NCBI GenBank assembly: GCA_029938635.1
Contig: JAOZUQ010000026.1
Location: 1-36,531, forward strand
Reading direction: 5' to 3'
From: Candidatus Aminicenantota bacterium
GTDB lineage: Bacteria > Acidobacteriota > Aminicenantia > UBA2199
DNA length: 36,531 nucleotides
Position numbers and translations under genes: made by a program
Notes under the pieces: generated by a model
Told to the model about the DNA's origin: nothing
What the model saw: the letters and a program-made list of their open reading frames with translations, nothing else
The model's database searches: none
In this document: piece after piece, positions 7,740 to 17,141 of the stretch
Numbering within the stretch: position 1 is the stretch's first letter
Layout of the letters: the number at the start of each line of letters is the position of its first letter

Positions 7740-9620
7740 ATGAGCGAGAGCAAATCAAAAGAAAACAAAAATAAGTATGAATTTCAATCCGAGGTTAAAC
7801 AACTTCTGAATATTCTTGTTTATTCACTATATAAACACAAGGAGGTTTTCCTAAGAGAACTTATCTCAAATGCTATTGATGCATTGAATAAAGTTAAGTT
7901 CACTCTGTTAACCGATCCGGATATCGAAGATAACAATTCAGACCTGGAGATAAATATTTCAATCGATAAAAAAAAGGGAATACTTATAATAGAAGATACA
8001 GGGATAGGAATGAGTAAAGCAGATCTTATCAACAACATTGGTACGATCGCCCATTCCGGTGCCGTTGATTTTCTTAAAAAAACCTCAAAACTTGGAAAAG
8101 AGGAGAAAGTTGATCTCATCGGCAAGTTCGGAGTAGGGTTCTATTCAAGTTTTATGGTAGCAAAAGAAATATCTATCTACACCAAATCCCACAAAAAAGG
8201 GAGCAAGAGCTTACTTTGGAAATCAAAAGGAGATAATAGTTTTTCTATCGATAAAACCGACAACAGGGCAAGGGGTACAAGAATTGAGCTTGTGATTAAA
8301 GAGGATGAAAAAGAATTTCTTGAAAAATCCAAGATCCAGTCCATCATAGAAACTCACTCTAAATTTTCCCAATTCCCGATCAAACTTGAGAACGAAGAGA
8401 TTAAAAGTGCAGATGCGATCTGGTCCCAGCCCAAGTCAAACCTTAAAAAGAAGGATTATATTGAATTTTATAAATTTTTTGAGAACACATCCGAAGATCC
8501 TGAATCTTATATTCATATCTCTTCTGATGCTCCCGTTCAGTTCAATTCTATCCTCTATTTCCCTAAATCCAATTTTGAGATTTATGGTATTGCAAAAAAA
8601 GACCCGAATATTGACCTATATTCGAACAAAGTCCTCATTTCCAAAAATTCGAAGGATATTATTCCGGATCATTTCAGATTCGTTGTGGGAATTGTTGACT
8701 CAATGGAATTACCTCTGAATATATCCAGGGAATCCATTCAGAGCAATATTAAAATCAAAATGATCAGGAAATATCTTGTAAAGAAAATAATTGATGAACT
8801 GATAAGGATAAAAAACAAGCAATATGATCAATACTTGAACCTCTGGAAAAATTTTGACAGAAATATCAAGGAAGGCATCATAAATGACTTCGACAACAGG
8901 ATGAAGCTTTCAAATGCATTGTTATTCACATCTTCAAAAACAAAAAAAGATGAATTTACAGACTTTGAAAAATATAAGGGGAAAATGAAAGATTCTCAAA
9001 AAGAGATCTATTATGTTTCAGGTACGGATGTTGCTTCCATAGAAAAAAATCCTTCACTCGAAATATTTAAGAAGAATGATATTGAAGTGCTATATCTAAC
9101 AGATCCGATAGACGAATTTGTATTTGAACATTTAAAAGAATATGACAAAACTAAGTTTAAACTTATAGAGAGTTCAGATATCGATCTGGAAAAACCGGCA
9201 GAAAGCAATCAGGATGAAGGTTCTCTTAAAGATCTGAATAATTTCATCGGATATCTGAAGACCATATATGGCGATAAGATCGAAAAGATCGAAATATCTA
9301 AAAGACTGGTCAATAGCCCCTGCATCCTTCTGAATCCGTCAGACGGGCCATCAGTTCAAATGGAGAAAGTTATGAAAATGATAAACAAGGAATATGCTTT
9401 CTCAAAAAGGGTTTTTGAAGTTAATCCCGATCATAAACTAATAAAACAGCTGGTGAATATCCATAAAACAGATCCTGCATCTGATTATCTGAAAAAAATA
9501 TCCCTTCAGCTCCTGGATAATCTTATCCTGAGAGAGGGAGTGTTTGATAATTTTGATGAAATGGTAGAAAGGATAAATGATATTATGCTGAAAGCTGCTG
9601 AGAATATTGGGAAACAATAA
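7740..9620 (+). CDS. htpG: Chaperone protein HtpG (Hsp90 family)
   Basis: ATP-dependent cytosolic chaperone dimer. The 626-residue length is normal for bacterial Hsp90. The N-terminal GHKL ATPase domain shows LRELISNAIDALNK (Asn that binds Mg), EDTGIGMSKADL, NNIGTIAHSG and GKFGVGFYSSFMV. The middle domain carries the catalytic-loop arginine region 'LPLNISRESIQSN', and a C-terminal dimerisation domain ends near residue 620. The stop codon lies inside the start of malQ (14-base overlap), so malQ is translated by coupling. Confidence 0.96.
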   Translation: MSESKSKENKNKYEFQSEVKQLLNILVYSLYKHKEVFLRELISNAIDALNKVKFTLLTDPDIEDNNSDLEINISIDKKKGILIIEDTGIGMSKADLINNIGTIAHSGAVDFLKKTSKLGKEEKVDLIGKFGVGFYSSFMVAKEISIYTKSHKKGSKSLLWKSKGDNSFSIDKTDNRARGTRIELVIKEDEKEFLEKSKIQSIIETHSKFSQFPIKLENEEIKSADAIWSQPKSNLKKKDYIEFYKFFENTSEDPESYIHISSDAPVQFNSILYFPKSNFEIYGIAKKDPNIDLYSNKVLISKNSKDIIPDHFRFVVGIVDSMELPLNISRESIQSNIKIKMIRKYLVKKIIDELIRIKNKQYDQYLNLWKNFDRNIKEGIINDFDNRMKLSNALLFTSSKTKKDEFTDFEKYKGKMKDSQKEIYYVSGTDVASIEKNPSLEIFKKNDIEVLYLTDPIDEFVFEHLKEYDKTKFKLIESSDIDLEKPAESNQDEGSLKDLNNFIGYLKTIYGDKIEKIEISKRLVNSPCILLNPSDGPSVQMEKVMKMINKEYAFSKRVFEVNPDHKLIKQLVNIHKTDPASDYLKKISLQLLDNLILREGVFDNFDEMVERINDIMLKAAENIGKQ

Positions 9621-11145
9621 GCATCGGCGCTTTGAACGGGGAAGCGGGATACTTCTTCACATTACATCTCTCCCCGGGAAATTCGGTATCGGGAACCTGG
9701 GAAAATCGGCATTTGAGTTTGCTGATTATCTGGCAGAAGGGGGACAGAAGTATTGGCAGATACTACCGCTTGGACCCGTCTCTTCAGGATACTCCCATTC
9801 TCCATACTCTTCATATTCGGCTTTTGCCGGGAATCCTCTCTTCATAGATCCTGTTTCACTTCAGTCAGAACCATGGATGAGAACTGACATTCTTGCAAAA
9901 TTAACAAGACAGGATAATGAGAATTTTATCGATTTTGATAAAATTGAGGAGGAATCTTCAAATATTCTGGGAATTGCACATAAGAACTTTGTTCAGAATG
10001 CTTCCACATCGGATAACGATAGTTTTTATCAATTCTGCAAAAATAATGAATACTGGCTTAATGACTATGCCCTGTTCAAATCACTCTCTAACCGGTTTGC
10101 TTCCTTTGACTGGAGATCCTGGGAGAAAAACATCAAAAGACGGGATCCTGAAGCTATAGCGGAATATACCCTGAAAATGGCCGAAGAGATAAAATTCACT
10201 AAATTTGTGCAATACATATTTGATCATCAGTGGAAAAAATTCAAAGATCATTGTAAAAAGAAAAATATTCTATTGATAGGGGATATTCCTATTTATGCCG
10301 GCATGGACAGCGCTGATGTCTGGGCTAACACAAATATTTTTCAATTTTCAGAAGATCTTTCACCTTCTGGTATTTCCGGAGTTCCCCCGGACTATTTCTC
10401 TGAGAGTGGTCAAAAATGGGGAACCCCTCTTTATAAGTGGTTCCTTGAAGGAGATGTAAACATAGAAGCAAATAATTGGTGGAGTGACAGGATAAAAAGG
10501 CTTCTGAAACTGGTGGATATTGTAAGAATAGACCACTTTAGAGGTTTTGAGTCATATTGGAATATTCATCCTGATTCTTCTGATGGTAAACAGGGGAAGT
10601 GGGAGCAGGGACCGGGAACAGAATTTTTTAAATTTTTAAAAAAAGAGCTAGGACCACTCCCTATAATAGCAGAAGATCTCGGAATAATTACCGAAAATGT
10701 TGAAGCGTTAAGGAAAGAGACAGGTTTTCCCGGAATGAAAATACTTCAATTTGCATTTGATCAACAACCTGACAACCCTTACATTCCGGAAAATATAACA
10801 GATCCGAATTGTGTCATCTATACCGGAACTCACGATAACAATACATCGGCCGGATGGTTTGCCGGCGAGATCTCCGGAAAGGAAAAAAGAGACTATATTA
10901 AATCTTATCTGAAGCTGGATAAAGAAGAAGATTTTCTGTGGAAATTTATCGAAACTTCAATTTCATCAATAGCTGATATATCTATTATACCTTTACAGGA
11001 TCTTCTGGGACTCTCAGCGAAAACAAGGATCAACACTCCCGGAACCGCAGGCGGCTCCAATTGGAAGTGGAAAGCCGTAAGCGCTTCACTGGAAAAAGAT
11101 AGAATGAAAAGATTGAAATCTCTTTGTGAAATCTACAAAAGATAA
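9607..11145 (+). CDS. malQ: 4-alpha-glucanotransferase (amylomaltase, GH77)
   Basis: Transfers alpha-1,4-glucan segments between maltodextrins or glycogen-derived chains in the cytosol. The 512-residue length matches GH77. Seen: GSGILLHITSLPG at the N-terminus (family hallmark), VRIDHFRGFE (nucleophile Asp), IIAEDLG (acid/base Glu) and YTGTHDNNT (third catalytic Asp), ending with the usual RINTPGT segment. The start is a TTG at 9607 inside the 3' end of htpG; no ATG fits, and this start leaves only a short lead before the conserved GSGILLH. No Shine-Dalgarno is strong, so translation probably depends on htpG. No other glycogen genes are in the window. Confidence 0.95.
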   Translation: MGNNKHRRFERGSGILLHITSLPGKFGIGNLGKSAFEFADYLAEGGQKYWQILPLGPVSSGYSHSPYSSYSAFAGNPLFIDPVSLQSEPWMRTDILAKLTRQDNENFIDFDKIEEESSNILGIAHKNFVQNASTSDNDSFYQFCKNNEYWLNDYALFKSLSNRFASFDWRSWEKNIKRRDPEAIAEYTLKMAEEIKFTKFVQYIFDHQWKKFKDHCKKKNILLIGDIPIYAGMDSADVWANTNIFQFSEDLSPSGISGVPPDYFSESGQKWGTPLYKWFLEGDVNIEANNWWSDRIKRLLKLVDIVRIDHFRGFESYWNIHPDSSDGKQGKWEQGPGTEFFKFLKKELGPLPIIAEDLGIITENVEALRKETGFPGMKILQFAFDQQPDNPYIPENITDPNCVIYTGTHDNNTSAGWFAGEISGKEKRDYIKSYLKLDKEEDFLWKFIETSISSIADISIIPLQDLLGLSAKTRINTPGTAGGSNWKWKAVSASLEKDRMKRLKSLCEIYKR

Positions 11146-11147
11146 AA

Positions 11148-12035
11148 ATGAATCTTAACAAGCTTTATACAAAGTTATCTGAAAATCTATTTGTTCTCCA
11201 TGAAAAAATGTTTCCTTTATATCTTATAACCGGTAAAGAGAATTTCCTTATCGATACTTCGATCTCAGCGCTTCAGGAGAATATTTACAAAAAAATAAAA
11301 TCACTATTGTCAGGCAGATCCCTTGATCACATTCTCCTTACCCATTCCCATTATGATCATACAGGGGCACTCCCTTTTCTTCAGGAAAAATTCAACGTTT
11401 CAATTTCAGGTTCAAAAAGAACAATAGAGCTGTTACAAAAAGAAGATGTCAGAGTATTTATCGCAGACATGAACACAAGGTTTAATAATGTCCTTGGTAT
11501 CAGTGAAAAGATTGAGTTCCCGGAGTTAAAAAAACTTCACATTCTGAAGGAAGGTGACAGGATCGATATTGATGAAAACCGTTATTTTGAAGTTATTACA
11601 TCTCCGGGCCATACAAAATGTTCCCTCTCATTTCTCCTCATGCCTGACAAAATTCTTTTCCCGGGCGATGCTGCAGGAGTATTAGAGAAGAACAACAAAA
11701 TAAAACCCCTTTTTCTTTCTGATTATAGTTCATATGTAATATCTCTGAAAAAACTTATTAAAATCGAAGCGGAAATGCTCTGCCCTCCCCACAATAAATA
11801 TATTATTGGAAAAGAGAAAGTAAGGGATCATCTCATGCAGGCTCTTGAGTCAACAATAGATCTTAAAGATAAAATAATCAGATCGCTTGAAAGCGGTGCC
11901 GGAATTGAAGATGTGTCAGAAAGTATCCTTGAAAAAGAATTTCCTCTTCCGGTAGTTGAAGGCCCGAAAAAAGCTTTCAATATCAACCTTAATTCAATGG
12001 TTCGTGCTGTCGACAAACTTACAAAACCGTCCTGA
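11148..12035 (+). CDS. Metallo-beta-lactamase-fold hydrolase
   Basis: A 295-residue cytosolic protein of the glyoxalase II-like MBL superfamily. It has the metal-binding motif THSHYDHTG (residues 65-73), the downstream His in SPGHTKCS, the bridging Asp in FPGDAAG and a terminal His in PPHNKY, so the binuclear site looks complete. The C-terminal part is a helical extension. It starts two bases after malQ and is probably in the same operon. The substrate is unknown; glyoxalase II-like thioester hydrolysis is one possibility and nothing in the context decides it. Confidence 0.8.
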   Translation: MNLNKLYTKLSENLFVLHEKMFPLYLITGKENFLIDTSISALQENIYKKIKSLLSGRSLDHILLTHSHYDHTGALPFLQEKFNVSISGSKRTIELLQKEDVRVFIADMNTRFNNVLGISEKIEFPELKKLHILKEGDRIDIDENRYFEVITSPGHTKCSLSFLLMPDKILFPGDAAGVLEKNNKIKPLFLSDYSSYVISLKKLIKIEAEMLCPPHNKYIIGKEKVRDHLMQALESTIDLKDKIIRSLESGAGIEDVSESILEKEFPLPVVEGPKKAFNINLNSMVRAVDKLTKPS

Positions 12036-12071
12036 TTAACACCACAGGCACACATGAATCAAGAACGATTT

Positions 12072-13931
12072 TTATATCTTTTTTGCTGTTTCAAAAGCAC
12101 CTTTTATAGCATCTTCTGCGTTACCTGTTTTTTTTGCATCACCAATAACATGAACCGAAATATTATTTCTCAAGTCATTTTCTAATGGATTAAAGCTTTT
12201 CATACCCACCGAAACAACAATTATATCAATATCATCAAACTGAATGTCTTTTCCATTTCTTTCTGCATAAACTGTTTTTCCTGAAACTTTTTTAATATGT
12301 GTATGATCGCTAAAAATAGTTCCGTTCTCTTTCATCATTTTTAAAGAAAGAATTTTAGCAATCATTTCCATATCTTCCCCAAAATCAGTCGTCCGTTTAA
12401 CAATAGTTACCTGATTATTAAAAGGAATTAATGCTGTTGCTATATCAACACCAATAAGACCTCCGCCAATTATTAAAACTTTTTTATCTTTTGGTAGATT
12501 TTCCTTTAACAATATTTCTGCCCAATAATATTTATCTAATCCATCAATTCTTATAGCTATCGGTTTAGAACCTGTGGCAATAACTACCTCGTCAAATTTA
12601 TTGATAAGGTCAAATTTTTCAACTTCTTTATAAATTACATTTATGTTGTTATCTTTTATTTCTTCAATAAAATATGGGATAAGGGCAGCCATTGATTTTT
12701 TATTTGGTGTAAGAGGAGCAAGATTAAATTGTCCGCCAAATTTGTCTTTTTCAAAAAGTGTAACATTATGCCCTCTTTTCTTTAATGTTAAAGCAGCTTC
12801 CATTCCTGCTAAACCACCACCAACAACTGCCATATTTTTAGGCTGTTTTGCTTTTTCAAAAACATCAATTTCTCTGCCTACTTTAGGGTTGACAAGGCAT
12901 TGAAGTCCTTTCCCTGATTTTACTCCACCCAAACAACCTTCGGCACAGGCAAGGCAGGGACGTATGTTTCCGATAATTTGTTTGTTATATTTCCCAATAA
13001 AATCAGGGTCGGCAATAAGTGCTCTCCCAATTGCAATATAATCGGCTTTGAAATTTTCAGTAAGATTTTCAATATCTTCTTTTGTATTAATTTGCCCAAC
13101 ATAAATTGTTGGAATATTCACTTCGTCTTTGATTTTTTTGGCAAATTCCCAGGTTTTCCCTTTTGGCACAAACATGTGTTGAAAATACCAAGGAGGTGTA
13201 TCGCAAACTGTTCCGGCCGAAACATGAATCGCTTCAACTGCTTTTTCTTTCAAAATTTTAGAGAATTTTATCATTTCATCTAATTTTATGCCATCAGGTA
13301 TCATTTCATCTCCGCTGATTCTGATTATAATTGGCAAATTTGTTGCTTCTTTTACAGCGTCTAAAACTTCTAATGCAAAACGAATCCTGTTTTCAAAACT
13401 TCCGCCATATTCATCAGTTCTGTTGTTTGTTTTTGGTGAAATAAATTGAGCAGCAAGATATCCATGCCCAAATTGAAGTTCAATAATATCAAAGCCTGCT
13501 TTCACTGCTAGTTTTGCAGCATTGGCAAATAAATTTATTGCGTGTTGAATATCATCTTTATTCATTTGTTTTGGAGTTGCACCTACCGACTTACAAGGTT
13601 TATTTGTTGATGATAAAAAATAGTTCCCCGGAATTTGGGGATTTGCCATTCTTCCTGGATGATTCAAATGGGCAATTACTTTTGTCTCATATTGATGAAT
13701 TGCCGTTGTTAATTTTTTTAGTCCGTCAATTTTGTCATAATTATCAATACCAATTTGAGCTGGAATTTCTCTTAACCCCTTGTCAAGATACATTGGTTCA
13801 GGTGTAACCGCTCCAAGAAATTTACTTTTTTCTTCATAGAAATTAAGATGTTTCTCTGTAATAACTCCTGTTTTATCGCTATATCCTGTTTTTACAGGAG
13901 CGAAAATGAAATTGTTTTTTAATTGTAACAT
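12072..13931 (-). CDS. NADH:flavin oxidoreductase / 2,4-dienoyl-CoA reductase-type flavoenzyme (OYE family fused to FAD/NAD(P) domain)
   Basis: A 619-residue cytosolic flavoenzyme. Residues 1 to about 330 form an Old Yellow Enzyme FMN-binding barrel (LNHPGRM, FGHGYLAAQFISP and DEYGGSFENRIRF are typical). A Cys cluster for a [4Fe-4S] centre follows (CLACAEGC, then Cys 12 residues on). The C-terminal half binds FAD (AVVGGGLAGMEAA) and NAD(P)H (LIIGGGLIGVDIA). This layout matches FadH, trimethylamine dehydrogenase and related enoate reductases; the substrate is not fixed. Hand-counted lines in it average about 30% G+C against about 43% in flanking genes, and it has no strong Shine-Dalgarno, so it was probably acquired. 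It stands alone, convergent with the MBL gene. Confidence 0.85.
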   Translation of the reverse strand: MLQLKNNFIFAPVKTGYSDKTGVITEKHLNFYEEKSKFLGAVTPEPMYLDKGLREIPAQIGIDNYDKIDGLKKLTTAIHQYETKVIAHLNHPGRMANPQIPGNYFLSSTNKPCKSVGATPKQMNKDDIQHAINLFANAAKLAVKAGFDIIELQFGHGYLAAQFISPKTNNRTDEYGGSFENRIRFALEVLDAVKEATNLPIIIRISGDEMIPDGIKLDEMIKFSKILKEKAVEAIHVSAGTVCDTPPWYFQHMFVPKGKTWEFAKKIKDEVNIPTIYVGQINTKEDIENLTENFKADYIAIGRALIADPDFIGKYNKQIIGNIRPCLACAEGCLGGVKSGKGLQCLVNPKVGREIDVFEKAKQPKNMAVVGGGLAGMEAALTLKKRGHNVTLFEKDKFGGQFNLAPLTPNKKSMAALIPYFIEEIKDNNINVIYKEVEKFDLINKFDEVVIATGSKPIAIRIDGLDKYYWAEILLKENLPKDKKVLIIGGGLIGVDIATALIPFNNQVTIVKRTTDFGEDMEMIAKILSLKMMKENGTIFSDHTHIKKVSGKTVYAERNGKDIQFDDIDIIVVSVGMKSFNPLENDLRNNISVHVIGDAKKTGNAEDAIKGAFETAKKI

Positions 13932-14057
13932 TATAGATACCTGTTTGATTTTTTTAATAGTTTAGAACGGTTGTATATGTGTACAAGTACATAGATATCT
14001 TCTGTGTTTTTTCCAAAACTACATTTATACGCCATAATTCAACATTAAAATGTACTA

Positions 14058-15143
14058 TTATTTAATAATTTCATCAATAGAATTTTTTTTGTTTCTAAAA
14101 TTTGTGAGGATATTTTTTTTCAGCATATTTTTAATTTTCTTTTCGGGGTCAGTTCTTATAATTCCCTTTTCTGTGATGATACCGGTTATCAATTCAAAGG
14201 GGGTTGTATCAAAAGTCGGATTGTACACTTTTGTATTTGAGGGAGTGATTTGAGCTCCATGAAAATTTCTCACCTCATTTCCGTCTCTCTCTTCAATCGG
14301 AATGTCATTCCCGGAAGCGGAACCGATATCTATAGTTGAGAGAGGCGCAGCAACATAAAAGGGTATATTATGAAATTTTGATAATACGGCGATGGAATAT
14401 GTTCCGATCTTGTTTGCGGCATCACCGTTCAGTGCAATTCTGTCAGCTCCGACTAAAACAAGGTCAACACTCCCCTTTGACATCAAATATCCTGCCATAT
14501 TGTCAGTGATCAGTGTTACCGGAATATTTTCCTTCTGCATTTCCCAAACCGTAAGGCGTGCTCCCTGTAGAAACGGCCTTGTTTCGCCTGCAACAACAGA
14601 TATATTTTTCCCGGAAGACTTTGCACTTCTAATGACACCCAAAGCCGTACCATACCCGGCGGTTGCAAGACTTCCGGCATTACAATGGGTCAGTATCGTA
14701 TCTCCATTATTTAAAACTACTTCTCCGACCCTCCCGATATCTCTGTTTGTTTTTTCATCATTATTTTTTATTTCCAGTGCTTTTTCCAATATTTTTTGTT
14801 TTAATATCCGGATATCTTTCTGAAAGATGTTGAACACTTTTTTCATCTCTTCCAGAGCCCAGAACAAATTTACTGCAGTCGGCCTGGTCTCCCCGAGCAC
14901 TCTGACTATTTCATTAAAAATAGTTCCAGGCTTCTTCTCGTCATCTTCCATTCTGCTGATCCCGAGAGCAACTCCCATTGCTGCTGCAACACCTATTGCC
15001 GGAGCGCCTCGTATAACCATTTTTTTTATACTATCAGCTACATCTTTATAACCGGAATGTTCAATGTAGACTTCATCAAAAGGAAGTTTCCTCTGATCGA
15101 TCATAAAAACTCTGCCATTTTTCCATTCAATTGTGGGGATCAC
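14058..15143 (-). CDS. mtnA: S-methyl-5-thioribose-1-phosphate isomerase
   Basis: Converts 5-methylthioribose-1-phosphate to the ribulose form in the methionine salvage pathway; related to eIF2B subunits. The 361-residue product shows RGAPAIG (45-51), the catalytic Cys in LTHCNAGSLAT (Cys154) and the catalytic Asp in VGADRIALNGDAANKIGT (Asp234). The start is a GTG at 15141-15143 supported by GGAGG four bases upstream (15148-15152). The C-terminus has a charged tail beyond the usual fold. It lies 22 bases downstream of the coiled-coil gene and may share its transcript. Other salvage genes are not in the window; some mtnA homologues instead act on ribose-1,5-bisphosphate or 5-deoxyribose, so the pathway is an inference. 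Confidence 0.93.
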   Translation of the reverse strand: MIPTIEWKNGRVFMIDQRKLPFDEVYIEHSGYKDVADSIKKMVIRGAPAIGVAAAMGVALGISRMEDDEKKPGTIFNEIVRVLGETRPTAVNLFWALEEMKKVFNIFQKDIRILKQKILEKALEIKNNDEKTNRDIGRVGEVVLNNGDTILTHCNAGSLATAGYGTALGVIRSAKSSGKNISVVAGETRPFLQGARLTVWEMQKENIPVTLITDNMAGYLMSKGSVDLVLVGADRIALNGDAANKIGTYSIAVLSKFHNIPFYVAAPLSTIDIGSASGNDIPIEERDGNEVRNFHGAQITPSNTKVYNPTFDTTPFELITGIITEKGIIRTDPEKKIKNMLKKNILTNFRNKKNSIDEIIK

Positions 15144-15165
15144 ACTGCCTCCGGAATAAAAATTC

Positions 15166-15702
15166 TTACCGCAACCAGCCGGGAAGCGCTCCTTCTCTTC
15201 TAGCTTCCCTTAAAAAAGCCTCTTTATTAGCTTCTATTTCCGTCAAATTTGCCTTAAGCTCACTTATCTGTTTGGTCAGGCGGTCAATGTTCATTTTTAT
15301 TTGCTGTTGTAAAGATGGTGTTGAAGCGACCAGAAAATTTGATGATGTTCTGTTAAGAGCACTTTGAGATTCCTGAATACTTTTTTTTAGTCCTTCAATA
15401 TTTTTATTAAGTATATTTAATCTGTTTCTCCAATATTGTTCCGTACTCTTCGGGTCAATCTTTTTTTTGGTAGTTTTTGATGTTTTGACTTCAGTGGTTT
15501 TTACTTTATCTGACTCTACAAATGTTTTACTCTTTTTTAAAGAATATTCAATGAGTTTATCATTTGTCAGAACATATTTAGATTTTGCGAGTTTTTTCCT
15601 TCTCTCTTTTTCCTTTTTTTGTATCTCTACAAGGTTCAGGGAGTCGGAAGCAAGAAAAAAAGAAAATATAAGGAGAAAAAATATTAAAATTAATTTTTTC
15701 AT
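15166..15702 (-). CDS. Exported coiled-coil protein of unknown function
   Basis: A 178-residue protein with an N-terminal signal peptide (MKKLILIFFLLIFSFFLAS), a Lys/Thr-rich linker (about 60-85) and a long C-terminal coiled coil (about 85-170) ending in GALPGWLR. Small exported helical proteins with a near-identical end are common in Acidobacteriota by my recollection, which is one basis for the taxonomic guess. It overlaps the OmpA-family gene by four bases (ATGA), so the two are coupled and probably work together in the envelope. No function is assigned. Confidence 0.65.
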   Translation of the reverse strand: MKKLILIFFLLIFSFFLASDSLNLVEIQKKEKERRKKLAKSKYVLTNDKLIEYSLKKSKTFVESDKVKTTEVKTSKTTKKKIDPKSTEQYWRNRLNILNKNIEGLKKSIQESQSALNRTSSNFLVASTPSLQQQIKMNIDRLTKQISELKANLTEIEANKEAFLREARREGALPGWLR

Positions 15703-16919
15703 CTTCCTATTACTTGAATATCCACCCTTCTGTTCTTCCGCCGGTTAATTTCTGTACTATTATCAAAAGGTGTATCCTTCTCACCGTAGAAATATGTTTC
15801 GATAAAATCAGGAGCGATATCAAGATTGCTCACAATATATTCTTTTACCTCTTCCACCCTTTTCTTTGAAAGCTCGAGGTTATAATCTACCCCTCCGATA
15901 CTGCAGGCATAACCCCTGAGTATGATAACAAATTCTTTTTTTGAACCGATAAATTCCTTCATCTGCAGAAACTTCTCTTCTATTTTGTCTTTCAACTTAT
16001 ATTCATCAAGCGGGAAGAGGGTTGTAAAATCAAATGTTTCTTCAGTTGATGATATTTCTTCCGTAATATGTTTACTATCTTTTATCAATGGCAATTTACT
16101 GTCATCGGTATCGGTTATCATCACTTCAGGAAGAACTGTCAGATATGCACCTATTTCAATAGGAAACGCAGAGTCAATTATCTTGACCGTCGAATTTGAA
16201 TTCTGGGGTTTAATTACTATACCGCTGCCAATTATAATTTTGGGTAACCTTTTTTTAACTATTTTATAAAACAGGACAAAATCACCTTTTGAGACCTCTC
16301 CTTTGCCAAGATCAACAGCAACTATATTTCCTGAAGCACTAACGACTCTCTCAAGATCAATATCATCTCCGGCATATACGACTCTTCCGGTCATTTGAGA
16401 TTCCGGCAGTTTACTCCGCTTGTAATCGATACTGCGCCTGACAACCTGCTCCTCGCTCTTAAAGGGGATCAGATAATCAGTCAAAAGCACATGGAAACAG
16501 GAATTTGTAACTTCTACAATAGAGTATCTCTCATACAGGGTTACTATTTCAACAATTCCTTTATAGAGGAAGAGAGTGCCGAGCGATCTGTGAGTAAGAG
16601 GGTTAATGATCTTAGCTCCCTGGGCAACCACACGGAACTTGTCTCCTTCTTTCAAACCACTACTTTCTCCTCTGTTTATAATAAGGCGGTCATTAGTTCC
16701 GAAAACAGTCTTCTCATCCATGTCAACACTTTTAACGATCTTTATATCCTTTGAAATTCTTTTTTTAATTTCATAAGAACAATTCAAGTCTGTCTCGGAT
16801 ATCAGAAGGAACTTATCTTTAGTAAGCTGAGTATCATCGAAAACATATTTTTTTTGTGTTGAAAAAACAGTGCAAAATAGCATTAGAAATAAAATTAATA
16901 AAATACTTGTTTTTTTCAT
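15699..16919 (-). CDS. OmpA-family peptidoglycan-binding envelope protein
   Basis: A 406-residue exported protein with signal peptide MKKTSILLILFLMLFCTVFS. The middle (about 70-280) contains beta-rich modules with repeated 'G..EGDKF.V' and 'KGDFVLFYK' turns, like domains found in surface and flagellar-assembly proteins. The C-terminus, about 290-406, is an OmpA C-like domain: LRGYACSIGG, NLELSKKRVEEVKEYI and NRRKNRRVDI carry the family residues that hold diaminopimelate of peptidoglycan. It has no Cys lipobox and no N-terminal beta-barrel, so it is probably periplasmic and wall-bound. It is coupled to the coiled-coil gene. AGGAG precedes the ATG. Confidence 0.8.
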   Translation of the reverse strand: MKKTSILLILFLMLFCTVFSTQKKYVFDDTQLTKDKFLLISETDLNCSYEIKKRISKDIKIVKSVDMDEKTVFGTNDRLIINRGESSGLKEGDKFRVVAQGAKIINPLTHRSLGTLFLYKGIVEIVTLYERYSIVEVTNSCFHVLLTDYLIPFKSEEQVVRRSIDYKRSKLPESQMTGRVVYAGDDIDLERVVSASGNIVAVDLGKGEVSKGDFVLFYKIVKKRLPKIIIGSGIVIKPQNSNSTVKIIDSAFPIEIGAYLTVLPEVMITDTDDSKLPLIKDSKHITEEISSTEETFDFTTLFPLDEYKLKDKIEEKFLQMKEFIGSKKEFVIILRGYACSIGGVDYNLELSKKRVEEVKEYIVSNLDIAPDFIETYFYGEKDTPFDNSTEINRRKNRRVDIQVIGR

Positions 16920-16996
16920 CCCCTTCTCCTGTCAAACAAATTTGAAATTACACTTCCCCTAAAAATCCAGATACACATTCAATAATGTCCTATATT

Positions 16997-17025
16997 TAAA
17001 TAGAATATTTATATTTTTTTGTCAA
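16997..17025 (-). promoter_or_regulatory. Putative promoter of the OmpA-family operon
   Basis: On the minus strand TTGACA (17025-17020) is followed after 17 bases by TATTTA (17002-16997), about 80 bases before the start codon. The whole 222-base gap 16920-17141 is a divergent intergenic region, strongly AT-rich. Confidence 0.45.
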
Positions 17026-17055
17026 GTTTTAACATTTATCCGGCAAACACAGGAA

Positions 17056-17084
17056 TTGACATCATTTATTTATTGTAGTAATTA
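17056..17084 (+). promoter_or_regulatory. Possible promoter of the PATAN-DnaJ-TPR gene
   Basis: TTGACA (17056-17061), 17 bases, then TAATTA (17079-17084). The -35 is perfect and the -10 is weak. If real, transcription would begin near 17091. Confidence 0.35.
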
Positions 17085-17141
17085 TTTTAAATCGAGAAAA
17101 AAAATTTATTTTTAGTTAACGAAGCTCCTATACCAATATTT

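Noticed and set aside
13972-13993. Palindrome-like operator upstream of the flavoenzyme gene
   Set aside because: The halves around TGTACAAGTACA match only partly and there is no regulator gene next to it.
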